Positions 36,438-47,047 of a stretch of DNA of 64,000 nt are shown in pieces. Both the position numbers and the translations under genes were made by a program. Position 1 is the first letter of the stretch. Each line of letters starts with the position of its first letter. Source of the DNA: Archegozetes longisetosus (taxonomy: Eukaryota > Arthropoda > Arachnida > Sarcoptiformes > Trhypochthoniidae); assembly GCA_018873245.2 (NCBI GenBank), contig JAEMBT020000004.1, positions 6,420,073 through 6,484,072 on the forward strand, written 5' to 3'. Below the pieces are notes generated by a model. It searched no databases, was not told where the DNA came from, and saw nothing but the letters and a program-made list of their open reading frames with translations.

Positions 36438-38546
36438 TCATCGGGACAAAAGCTGATACCATTTACCAGGTTTGGTAATATTTGAGTTAGCATAAGTTTC
36501 ACTAATTTTAAAGAAGAATAGCTTTGAGAAACCTCTTGATTCCCAGGAAATGGATTGTTTTAAATGATATAACTGTCGTTCTTCTATAATATGTGCAGTT
36601 CTTTCTTGTACTTCAGTTGATATCTGAAGAAATGAAATATAGTATCAGATGACAGAACTATTGAGAATTATGAGCTAAACTAAATTAAACAAGTAAAAAT
36701 TGTAAACATAAGAAAACTATTTGTAAACAAATATGTTTCGTAACCAAAACATTCTAATCCTAACATTTGTCCCTAATCCTCTACTCTCAAACTGGTGTCC
36801 TAAGCAGAAATCTAGTGAGTCCACGTCTAGTCCGACTGAGCTTTCACTAAATTTGTGCTTATGACATTAGGTACTGATTGCACTAAATTTAACTCTTTGT
36901 CTAAAGCTTGTATATAAAATCTCAAAAAATAGTAAAATTCAATTCAGTTCTCTCTGCACATAAAATTTTGTCAATTTTGTATTAAATTTTTTCTTCTAAT
37001 TCTTGATCCCTTTTTGTGATTTAGTTGTGGTAGTGCTTCTTGACGAGCTATCCCAATAAGCCTCCCCATTAAAAAACAGGCACAAACACATTTTTGCTCT
37101 TTCAGCGAATACTCCTGCTGGTCCGCGAAGGCACGCCTCGCTGACCAACTTACGCTTCTAGCTCTCGCTCCGGAATAAAGCATCGCAACCTCAAGAGCTC
37201 CGAACCTGTGAGCTTAAGAACTGAGAATCAGACTTAAGTGTCGCTTAGCAAACATTTCTTCTGCGACGACACACTTATACAATGCGAGTCAAAGTTGCAA
37301 GTCTTTTGAAAGTTTTATAGATATTGAAAATCATTATTACTTGCGTTAAAATGTGTGTCAGTTCTTTGTTTTCACAATCTTCCAGTATTTTATCTAATGC
37401 CAAACCAAAAAAAGAGCCCTCACTTGCGCCAAATGAAAGATAATCTTAAGTTAATTATAAGAATTAAAAATTAGTCTATTAGAAAGTTAGTAAAAACAGT
37501 ATAGGAAAAACAGGGTAACTTTGCAATTTCTAAGGCTCATTTTAAATACTGTAACCAGTAATTTTCGCAATCAATTGTTGAATCTCTTGAATATAGCGTT
37601 GAATAAGAAGCTTTAAAAGTTGCAAAGTTATACTGATGTCTATAAATTGTTAACCATTAATAGATGAATAACAAACTAATATATCACTCCAGGTAGGCAC
37701 ATGAACGCCATCGGTCGACCTCCTATAGATACCAAAGTCTTTTTCATCTAAAATTTTCGACTGATAGTTATATCATTTACTTATTTAATATTAGTTGGAG
37801 AATTTAATTAGCAGAAAATTATGTAAATTCATTTTTCATATACCCTATTTTCGCACCTATAGCCCGTACCCGTAGCTCTAAAATTTCACTCTTTTAAAAG
37901 CTTGTATGCATACCCGTATCTCGAGTATTACCTGCAAAACTAAAATTTTCATAATTTAAACATTCTCTTATATAGTCCGCGGGATATAGTCGCGAAAATA
38001 GGATAATATTTGCAAAGTCTAACCTCCTCTACAGCTAGCGATGAAGAATAATTTAGGTTTACCGATGAAATTTTTACAATTTTCATTATTAAACAAACTT
38101 ATGATATCCGTCACAACGAGTAAGCCTTCGTTTTTGGCACTAATAATACCACTCTCAGCGTCCACTTTCATCGAACCAGAAGGTCGGGCTATTGTTGCAT
38201 TCGAGTTAAAGCCATGAGATATCAGTATACAAACAAATGAATTTTGTTTTTTGTTATCTAGTTTTCTTCTAGTATCAGTTAATTCTGTAATCATATCTTT
38301 TGCACTCATATTCTCTTTAAGAATAACAATATAGTTCAGATTTTTGAATCTCTTCTCAAGTCTTTTGGCGTCTTTTTGTAACTCAGGATTTATTATCTTT
38401 TCATGAGGCTTTAGAGGGTCTGCTGGATCGAAATCCCAGTTGCATATTATTAAACAAATACTTATATTCTCTTCACTTTCTAGATTTATCGGATAATAAT
38501 CTTTCTCTTTGATAAAAATACGCAATTCTTTTGCATTTAAAGCCAT
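36438..38546 (-). CDS. Caspase gene A: compact caspase with an altered S1 pocket
   Basis: A cysteine protease of the C14 family. Four inferred exons (38546-38024, 37747-37655, 37444-37341, 36623-36438) join in frame to 301 residues. There is almost no prodomain: the fold starts near residue 18 (YPINLESEENISICLI), as in effector caspases. The p20 part has the catalytic His in CILISHGF (His111) and Cys in FFIASCRGDEKDFG (Cys172). The p10 part has SDILVCYSSIN, ASEGSFFG, ELTHILTQ and a C-terminal KLFFF strand. The two arginines that bind the P1 aspartate seem absent: the R-x-G motif before the KDAKRLEKRF helix reads as NPELQKD, and SWRD of p10 is replaced by SFGAS. Catalysis looks possible but Asp specificity is doubtful. 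It is divergent from gene B, 737 bp apart. No relative with this exact pocket is known to me. Confidence 0.85.
37020..37210. other. GC-rich patch in the last intron of caspase gene A
   Basis: Composition jumps to roughly even GC here (GGTCCGCGAAGGCACGCC and neighbours) inside an AT-rich intron. An open frame crosses it on the minus strand but lies outside the caspase exons and resembles nothing. A SINE or other insertion is possible, but no A/B-box pair or terminal repeat is clear. Confidence 0.35.
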
Positions 38547-39283
38547 TTCATATGAAAAGATTTTTAATTCTCTGACTTTATATTGAAATATTAATCGGTT
38601 TACCTGAATAGTGGACTCACCTATTTTTCAAAGGAATTAGGAAGAAATAAGCGATTTCAACAGGTGAATGTAAGGTTGATCAAACGCGTGTCTGGTAATG
38701 CGCATGTCTTTAATTAATTATTGATGAAGTTTAGATGACACAGTATTATATGCTTTGTTATTAATTAAATTTAAAAGTTATAGCCTTCGATTAGATTCAT
38801 AACTTTATAACAATTTATAATGTTTTCACTAAGTATTAAATCATTAAATTTGATATACTTTATGAGTAATTTCATCATTTCTCTTAAATTATGAAATGTT
38901 TCCATAAGTTGCACAAAATTATTTTAGTTTGTCACATTAGACCTCATCATGACTATTTTTTACGTTATTTCTTCTTACTCCAGAATTCTTAAATACAATT
39001 ATGATTTGAATAGAAATTATTTCTTTATCTCGAAATTGAATTTGACTTCAATTCAACCTAATTGCTTTTCATAAAACGCTAAAAACCAGATATTAAAATG
39101 GTTAGAATAAACTCAAATTTGAGTTCATATTGAGAAAAATATTAAAGTATTAGGTGTACTGATAACTTGATAAGAATTCTATGCCAACAATTAAGTTATC
39201 AAAGTTTATGCAATCTCAATGAGTAATAGTGTATTACGTTGCAATTTAATTGAGTAAAATATGTAAAATATCACAATAAAAAA
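38547..39283. promoter_or_regulatory. Shared upstream region of caspase genes A and B
   Basis: These 737 bp of AT-rich DNA separate the divergent start codons of genes A and B and so must contain both promoters. I cannot pick out a reliable TATA or initiator element in such AT-rich sequence. No coding sequence was seen. Confidence 0.5.
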
Positions 39284-42200
39284 ATGGAGTCCAAAAGTGA
39301 CTTTGTCTCCGATTTGAATTTAACAGAGGAAGAACTTATTTGTTTAAGAAGATATTGTCAGCAAAATAGTAATTTGAATGTTATTCGTATGAATTGCTTT
39401 GATAGATATTACAGTGGTTTTAGTGTATATGACAATTATGATTATCAGTTGGAATGCTCTCAAAAATGTATTTCAAAATATGATTTAGAGCTAGATATTG
39501 AAAATGAAAACATTCGTTCAATTGATAGAAGAAAAGTTTACTTATTTGTTTTCAGCTATTTTTGTAATCAATTGAAGGTTCTTCATCTATTTGGCATCGA
39601 TTTCAGAAAATATAAAATATTGAATATCTTGAATAAATATCCTTTTAATTCATTGACGTGTCTTATATTGGATGAATGCGATTATGATATTAATGCAATG
39701 AGCGAATATATTCAAAGAAAATCAGTAAGTCTGAAACATTTAATCCTAAAATACGTTAATCACGAAGTCCATAGGGAAACACATTCATATTCTTGCAAAC
39801 ATTTCGATGATTTTCTCAAGCTTAAACCGGAATCTTTGGATTTTTATGAAAGTTCAATCGATTTTCATAGAATTAAAGCAAGAAATATTCCGAACAATAA
39901 AGATCTAGTAATAGAAATAATATTCAAACCTTACAATCAGTACGCTTTTTATGATTTGAATAATATACCAGAGAAAATGTTTGTCTCTCAAATCTCGATA
40001 TCAAATGAAAATTCTTATTTTGACGAAAATGATGCCATAGTTAAAGATATTTGCGAATATTTTCCTAACCTGGTGACATTAGAATTAAGAATGCATTTAA
40101 TAAGTTCTGATAATTTCTCAGATATATCAAAGTTATCCAAACTCAAAAATTTAGTATTAATTTTAGACCACTGTCTCAATACAACAAACGATTTATGTCT
40201 AATGTATAGTAGAGGTTTGAGAGTTGGAGAATTGAAAGAATTCGATGATCTGGATGAGTCTTTTAATATTTTGATCGAAAAATGCCCAAACATTGAAACA
40301 TGTGTCTTTAAAAATGTTGCAAATGGTTTGATACCATTATCTGATATTTCTCTGAAAAATATAAAAATGTGGAAAAATTTACGCGTATTCTCAATTGATC
40401 TGAATCTCGATGAACGGAATAAATGGAATTTTAAACAAGTTCTCCATCAGAAAATAACCAATGCATTTCTCTATGAATTAGAAAATTCTTATATTGAAAG
40501 ATTGGAGCTCTGGAATTGCAATATAACCGATGAAGGTATTAAAAATTTTCTGATAAAAAATTCGAATTTAAATTCATTGGATATTATAAACTGCCCAAAA
40601 GTCACTCATGTGATCAGAGATTACATTGAGGAAGAAAGGTTCAATCTCAAGTATTTTATTCCTATTATTAAAATAAACCCAAGGAGATTAGATTTGGAAA
40701 TTACCGCTGAAAAAATGAAAGAAATTTTATATTTCATCAACAAAGAAAAGAATGGCGTGTGCATAATAATAGTTAACACAGAATTCAAAGCTCCAAATGT
40801 TTCTTCTCGAATTGGAGCTGAAAAGGATGCAAAACTTCTTAAGTATATTTTTCAAGATTTAGGGTTTGAAGTCGTTTATCGTACAAACCTGACGAACGAA
40901 CAAATGTTTAAATTATTGTTTGAAAATCGCGATAAAATTATTGAAAATCCAGATGAAAATTTAGCTTTTGTTTTAATTATTTCGTCTCATGGAGGGGTCG
41001 ATGAAGTTTACAGTATTGATGAATGCGAAAAAGATTATCGGATAAATGTTCATAAAATATTTAATATTTTCAACTGCGATGCTCTCGAAGAGAAACCTAA
41101 ATTAATTATTATCAGAGCCTGCAGAGGAAGTAAGAAATAAATTGAATGAATTCTGTAATGATTTAATCTATTTTAGCGAAAGAAGGAACAAATATACGTG
41201 TTTTTGGTAACGATGGCTATAGTGAAAATGACAATTTTCTACGGACCGATTCACAATTAGTGCACAATTTGATGAAGTATCCTTCGAAAAATTTTCGAAC
41301 TATTAGCAGGAATTTTTTTATTTGTTATGCAAGTGTTTTAGGTATGAAGCTTTGAGTTCTTTTTAAGTCAGTTGGCTTATGAGAATATTTACTCAGAAAT
41401 TTACCACTTAAAGTTGAAAGAAATTAAAAACTTTATCTGAAGTTTCCAGTATACTAACATTTTATTAAATAATAGGTGAAGTTGCATATCGAGACAGTAC
41501 AAATCGGACTGAATTCGGTCTCAATTTAGCTGAAGAAATGATTGATAACATTTATTACAAAAGTTTTGAAGAAATTTTAATAAATGTATTATTAAAGAAA
41601 AGAGTATAAATCAATTTTATTAACTTAATAATAATAAAATACATTTCAGGTCAGTAATAGGATGTGCGCAAAAATGCAATCGTTCGCGAAAGACTTTCAT
41701 AATAGTGGCAGAATATTGAGATTCATCCATAACAGGTCTATTAAAGCAGAGTTCCGAATCGATGAAATAATTTCATTCAGGAAAACACCAATTAAAACTG
41801 TAGTAAAAGGAAGAGAATTCATTAATAATCTGATGCAAAGCAGAAAAGATGAATTCAAAAAAATAAATGAAATTATTAAAGTAATGAATTCTTCAAACAT
41901 TAAAATATCTATAAAAGAGCTCGAATCTATTTATGAAGAATGCAGTTATTGTGTGCCATACAGTTTTATTTTCGGTAATATTTTGTGTTCAATTTTTAAA
42001 AAAGTTTTTGAATACAAATCATTGGTTTGATTACTCCTGAATAAAAGGTGAAATCGAAACAATTATTTCGATAATAAAGAAGAAAATAGAAGAAAAAGAG
42101 TTCGAAGTTATTAAAATTTGTTGGAAATTAGTTTTTCGTTTGCTTAGCTCTGATTCAAACTATTTCACCATCAAAGGTTAGCTATATAAAGTATTTGTGA

Positions 42201-42522
42201 ATTCTTAATGAAATGTGATTATCAACCTATTCACTTCTAGATCGCCTTTCATATACCAATAATTTAGAGAATTTCTTTGAGATGAAAGGAGTTGAGTTGG
42301 CTCTGGATTCTGTAATTTTTTTTCTTGATAGAAATCTAATGGAAATAGGTTAAAACAATAAAATTTTCAACATTTAAATTTATCTTGAATTACTTGAAAA
42401 TTTATCATTTTATAGAAATGGCTCGGTTTATTATCGAACAAATTAATGATATTGTTTTTCATGAGTATTTTCAAAGTCACACCACCGATTACGATCGCAC
42501 AGAAGTGAGTATCGAAATATAG
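39284..42522 (+). CDS. Caspase gene B: LRR-caspase fusion with an ARM-like C-terminal region
   Basis: Inferred exons: 39284-41129, 41177-41341, 41476-41603, 41650-41974, 42048-42176, 42241-42348, 42416-42504. If the last donor is not used, translation reads on to a stop at 42520-42522 (about 935 residues). Residues about 60-480 hold leucine-rich repeats of the RNI/AMN1 type (LKVLHLFGIDF; PNLVTLELRMHL; YIERLELWNCNITDEGI; LNSLDIINC). The caspase domain spans about 483-755, with Arg509 in SSRIGAEKDAKLL, His569 in LIISSHGG, Cys613 in IIIRACRG and Arg676 in VAYRDST, so all residues for Asp-directed cleavage are present. The remainder is alpha-helical. IKICWKLVFRLLSSDS and FFEMKGVELALDSVIFFL resemble the ARM repeats of ZYG11/ZER1 Cul2 receptors, which also have an LRR region; that likeness is tentative. 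The ATG is followed by one long open exon. A strong GTGAGT at 42505 suggests the transcript may run further. Confidence 0.82.
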
Positions 42523-42557
42523 GTAATTAACCGAAGAATATTATCAGGTACGATAAT

Positions 42558-43072
42558 TTTCATAAGGATGTGAGTTTGCATTCAAGAATCAGTTCTGATA
42601 AGGCTTCAGTTTTTCTTAATATTTTAATATCATATTTTGGATCTTCAAATAACTAATTAGTAATTCTAACAACTTACAAAGCATACTAAAAATCACTAAA
42701 TACAAACTCAGCCATTTTCTGTTCAATCAAAAACACGTTTTTGTTTTATTAATATAATGAATTAAATCACTTCAATCAAGACTTTAGTTGACATTCAATC
42801 ATACATAATAACAGTTAAATATGTTAACGTAAGATTTGTAGTTAGCCCATATTCTTATTAAAAGATTTGATTCATAAGATTATTAAATATGAGAATATTT
42901 TCAATTAAACAGAAAGAGTGGCTGTATTTAGTGATTTCGATTATCACTTTTAAGTTGTTTGGATTACTAATTAGTTATTTGAAGATTCGAAATGCGATGT
43001 TAAAGGATTAAGAAAAATTGAAGTCTTATTAGAACTGGCTCTTGAGTGAAAACTCACACTCTTATGAAAAGC
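42558..43072. mobile_element. MITE with long terminal inverted repeats
   Basis: Arms of about 170-190 bp (42558-42735 and 42905-43072) are reverse complements with about 10-15% mismatch. Matching blocks include CATAAGGATGTGAGTTT, CTTCAAATAACTAATTAG and CACTAAATACA. There is no open frame. It lies directly downstream of gene B, inside the putative next intron if the GTGAGT donor is used. Confidence 0.75.
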
Positions 43073-43079
43073 ATTGTAA

Positions 43080-43419
43080 AAATAGGAATTTTATCAAATT
43101 ACATAAAAATAATTAATAACATATTCGTATTTTCCTATTAATGGAGGAACGTATTCACCTCGTCATCGGCCGCTTTTCAGATTTTTACGAGGAGTCTTCT
43201 CATTAGATTTTGGCACAAATTTGGATTCAGTTTCTTTATCTTATTTCTAATTCTTGCTTTTAGTTTTTAAAGATTATCAGTCTTCCGGTCGACTCGTAGA
43301 CATCATCTTTCAAAATTCCCCAAAGATCCCCTATTGGTCTCAGTTGAAGAGTATTTGGCGGGTTTAACTTCTCAGGCACGTATCTGACATACTTTAGACA
43401 CTTGTGAAGAGCATTTGAT
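43080..43419 (-). mobile_element. maT/Tc1-type transposase relic, left arm
   Basis: Minus-strand translation gives a maT/IS630-type transposase C terminus (LRPIGDLWGILKDDVYE, KIKKLNPNLCQNLMRRLL, KAADDEVNTFLH) in more than one frame. The same region is present in opposite orientation at 46540-46850. Both arms begin with ATCAAATG exactly at the inserted transposons, forming a long inverted repeat around them. Confidence 0.7.
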
Positions 43420-43421
43420 TA

Positions 43422-45596
43422 GTTTGGTCAAAAATTTTTGGGCCTTGAATTTATTGAACAAAATTTTTTCAAAACTAAATTTAAAAATGATTAATATAAT
43501 CATCTCCTTATCAATGACCCGCTGCATCCGTTTCTGCCATCTCTTGAAGACATCCAGCCAAGGGTTTTTGGAACCTGATCGAAGAAAGTAAAAATAGCTG
43601 AGTCAAGCTCTTTTTCGGTGATAAGTTTATGTCCCCTCAAATTCTTTTTCAATTCACCGAATAACCAAAAGTCAGAAGGTACTATGTCAGGCTGTATGAG
43701 GGGTGGGGCATAACTTTGACTCTGCTGTTCCAGATAGTTAGCTGTGACTCTAGAAGTATGGGGGCGGGCATTATCATGATGGAGTATAATGTTTCTGATT
43801 CCAGTCCTTGGGCGGTCACTGGAGATCACAAAGACTTAGGGGAGGCGGACGTCAATGTAAAACTTCACTGTTATAGTTTTCTGTCCCTCTAACTTGATGG
43901 CACTCACCAAACCCTTTGTCCTGAAGACAGCAAAGCAAAACTTTCTAACAGATTTTTTCTGTATTCATTAAGTCAGGGGGAGTCTCATCTTCGTAGACCC
44001 ATAATCTCGTCTCCCGATGGGTTGGATCATCGTAAAAATGAACATAAGTTTCGTCCCCTGTTACGATGATTCTGAGGAAACGATTGCCGCTATCTCTCAT
44101 CATTTGAAGATTTTATCGACAAAGAAGGATGCCAGGTCCGCCTAACTGTGTTCACAGTAAATAAGAGTGCCATTGTGATCAGACTGGTGAGTAGAGTTCA
44201 AATACATCATTCTTTTTGGCCAAAGTGATCGCAGTCAAAATTTATGATCGTTTTTTGTGCTGCGATAAAAAGTGACCTTTTAGGGGGAAAATGGTTGTCA
44301 AACAACTCGTCATGGATATTAGGTTGTAAATATACATTAGAGAAAGGAATAAAACAATGTAGAGCGTGAAATGTAGGATAATATAAAAGGAATGCTAAAT
44401 ATAAAAGATTAGTGAATCCCGATTAATGGGTCTAAGGGGGTTCCCGACCTCCCATCCCCGAGTATGATATATCGTTGGACTCAGGACGCCGAACTGGGCA
44501 TTTTGATGCCCCATACTTGGGTCTCGGACTTAGGATCTGGCCACGCCATGGCCAGGTCCCGAACCTGTGGACCAAATGGCCTGAGTTATATATTCATGGT
44601 TCCAGATATCGAGCTGAACATTTTATTACTCAATATTTGGATCTCTGTAATAAAAACAAAATATGAAATGTGAAGTAATGTAAAATATGAATGTAAAGGA
44701 ATGCCAAACGTAAAAAATTCGAAAATCATGTCTGATCTTCGTCAGTGGATTCAAAAATCACACAGAGATCGTGCAGGAACTCTGCAGGTTTTTGAATCTC
44801 GGGTAGGTTCTTTCTATACCGAAGAAACCAGAGAACTGTTACTACATTTGCACAACACTCAATTCTTTTTGCGATTTATCTCCTTTAGGTGGCGTTTTGG
44901 AAGTTGTGCCCATTGGTAAAGTTTCTCTACAAGTTTAGACCTTTCAATAAATACATAGACTTTCTGTGAATCAAGTAGGCGGGGCTCCCATAGAAATCTG
45001 GCATCCTCCTTTCGACTCTGTCTCTTTTGCTCTTCGGTCAAAAGATGAGGAACGATTCGGTGGCAGATCCAATGCACCTTGAGCCTGTCGTGAAGAATGG
45101 TCATTACTGAACCGGAACTGATCTTAAGTTGTTCCATCATCTGTCTCTTTGAAAAACGCAGGTCATCTTCTATCATAAGCTTTACTTTTTCGACCATCTT
45201 AACGGTAGTTGCAGATGGAATTCTATCGGTGTGAGGTTCATCTTCAAGAGACTGCCTACCATTAATGAATTCATTATACCAGCGTTTGATTGTTGCGTGA
45301 TGTGAGGCACTATCTCCTAAAACACGTGTTATATCTTCGTAGCGCTCCTCCCTTTTTAAGCCCCTTTTCCAGTTATAGAAAATTATCGCCCGGATTTGCT
45401 CTCGGTCAAGATTAATATATTTTGAGTTATCAAAGATATTTGGTATTTTGAGATTTCGAATTAAAGTACGTAAGGTTGATGAAAATTAATGGAATTTGAA
45501 ATACAAGCTTTTAAATGATTGTAGTTTATGTTTTTGCCTTTAATTCTAAAATACTATCTGTAGATACCTGGAGGCGCAAATATTATTGACCAAACT
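43422..45596 (-). mobile_element. Mariner element, decayed and carrying an insertion
   Basis: Terminal inverted repeats match (GTTTGGTCAAAAATTTTTGGG at left; GTTTGGTCAATAATATTTGCG on the minus strand at right) and TA flanks both ends. The N-terminal part (45.44-44.86 kb, minus) has IKRWYNEFINGRQSLEDEPH and VPHLLTEEQKRQSR. The catalytic part has VTGDETYVHFYDDPTHRE and ILHHDNARPHTS and ends near 43.5 kb. At 2.17 kb it is about 0.9 kb longer than a usual mariner. The extra lies between 44.1 and 44.86 kb and includes a GC-rich palindromic segment related to the fold-back at 34436. Several stops and frame changes make it inactive. Confidence 0.85.
44405..44640. repeat. Palindromic insert related to the fold-back at 34.4 kb
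   Basis: It shares CCTCCCATCCCCGAGT and GACTCAGGACG blocks with 34450-34500, and its two halves partly complement each other around GGCCACGCCATGGCC. It sits inside the mariner, separating the transposase N terminus from the catalytic part. Open frames here (44464-44673, plus) are artefacts of the repeat. Confidence 0.6.
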
Positions 45597-45598
45597 TA

Positions 45599-46537
45599 AT
45601 GGTTGTGCAATATATTAGGTGTTTTTTACAATTAGCGCGTGCTGCGTAGATGACACGTTTTTTATCATTAAGACAAATAGAACACAATTCTTTAAGTCTC
45701 CATTTTTATGTTTCCTTGGAATTTTTACAAAATGTCTACAAATAAGCAAATGACACGATAAGAACAAGAAGTACTCAATAAAAGAGTTGTGCAGTTTCCC
45801 ACGTCGTCAATAATTGCTCATTATTGACGACGAAACTCATGTTCCGATAGACCCAACACATTCCCTGGAAAACGTTATTTTCATGCAAGAAGTGAAAAAG
45901 AAGTTTCAGATAATATCAGATTTAAACCTAAAGAAAAGTTTACAAAGAAATATCTCGTTTGGCAAGCCATAGATCAGTTGGATAATGTTAGCGAGTCCTT
46001 CATTTCTGAGCGAAGACTAGATGGTTCCACATATAAAAATGAGTGCTCAAAGAAACGATTGCTTCCTTCCATCAATAAACATCATCCGGACAAGAAAATA
46101 CTGTTTTGGCCCGATCTGGCCACTAGTCATTATCGTAAGGACGTACAGGAATGGCTAACAGCGAATGGCGTCGACTTCGTTAGAAAAGAGGACAACGCGC
46201 CTAACGAACACCGTAGGCGCGTCCTATTGAGAGATATTGGTCATTATGCGAAACTGAATACCGAAAACTCAGAAATGCACCAAAAGATCTGACTTCTTTT
46301 AAAAGAAAGTGGCGACAAATATCAGAGAAAGTAGCACAAAATTCTGCACAACAACTAATGAGTAATATCAAAAGAAAGTTGCGTGCGATTGGGTATAGAG
46401 GGGTTTTGGTACCGATTAAAGAAAACAAATAAGAAATATAATATTTACAGATAATTTGTATAAATTTTCATCAAAATATTCCGACTTTTTCTAATATTAT
46501 TAAAGTTATAAAAACATCTAATATATTGCACAGCCCT
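45599..46537 (+). mobile_element. maT-type (IS630/Tc1/mariner) element lacking its N-terminal part
   Basis: Terminal inverted repeats of about 30 bp match (GTTGTGCAATATATTAGGTG at left; GCTGTGCAATATATTAGATG on the minus strand at right) with TA at both ends. The body encodes the catalytic half: DDETHVPIDPTH, KYLVWQAIDQLDNVSE, LFWPDLATSHY, ARPIERYWSLCE and a basic tail to a stop near 46.43 kb. The DNA-binding N terminus is missing and there are frame changes, so it is defective. Its left TA (45597-45598) is also the right TA of the neighbouring mariner, so one inserted at the other's target duplication. Confidence 0.85.
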
Positions 46538-46539
46538 TA

Positions 46540-46850
46540 TATCAAATGTGTGCCTAATGTGTTAAATCCGCCAGATGCTCCTCAATTGAGACCAGTTGGT
46601 GTTTTAGAATTTTGAAAGATGATGTCTTTGGGAGAACCGGAAGACTGATAATCTTTAAAAACTAAGAGCAAGAACTAGAAATAAAATAAAGAAACTGATT
46701 CCAAATTTGTGCCAAAATCTAATGAGAGGACTCCTCACAAAAATCCGAAAAGCAGCCGATAATGAGGTGAATATGTTTCTCCATTAATATAAAAATGTGA
46801 ATATGCTAATTAATTATATGAATTTATATGAAATTTGACAATTTCCTGGT
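46540..46850 (+). mobile_element. maT/Tc1-type transposase relic, right arm
   Basis: Plus-strand counterpart of 43080-43419. It reads as the same transposase C terminus (start NPPDAPQLRPVGVLEF) in broken frames and ends with the same noncoding tail, in inverted orientation. Divergence between the two arms is moderate, so the palindrome is not recent. Confidence 0.65.
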
Positions 46851-47047
46851 TGTACTTAAAAAGTTATTAATAAACGTATTGTTCTCTGAATAATTATCTA
46901 TATCTCGATATACAAATATAGACTGAGTAATGATAGAAAATTTAGACGAAAGCTTTTGTGATTCTCTCGTTTCTTCAAACTATATCTAAAATTTATTTAT
47001 CTAATAATTAAAAATATCGATTATTTTACTTAAAGATAGCTACAGTC

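Noticed and set aside
44464-44673. Two overlapping open frames as a gene
   Set aside because: They lie in a palindromic repeat inserted in a mariner, with no conserved product.
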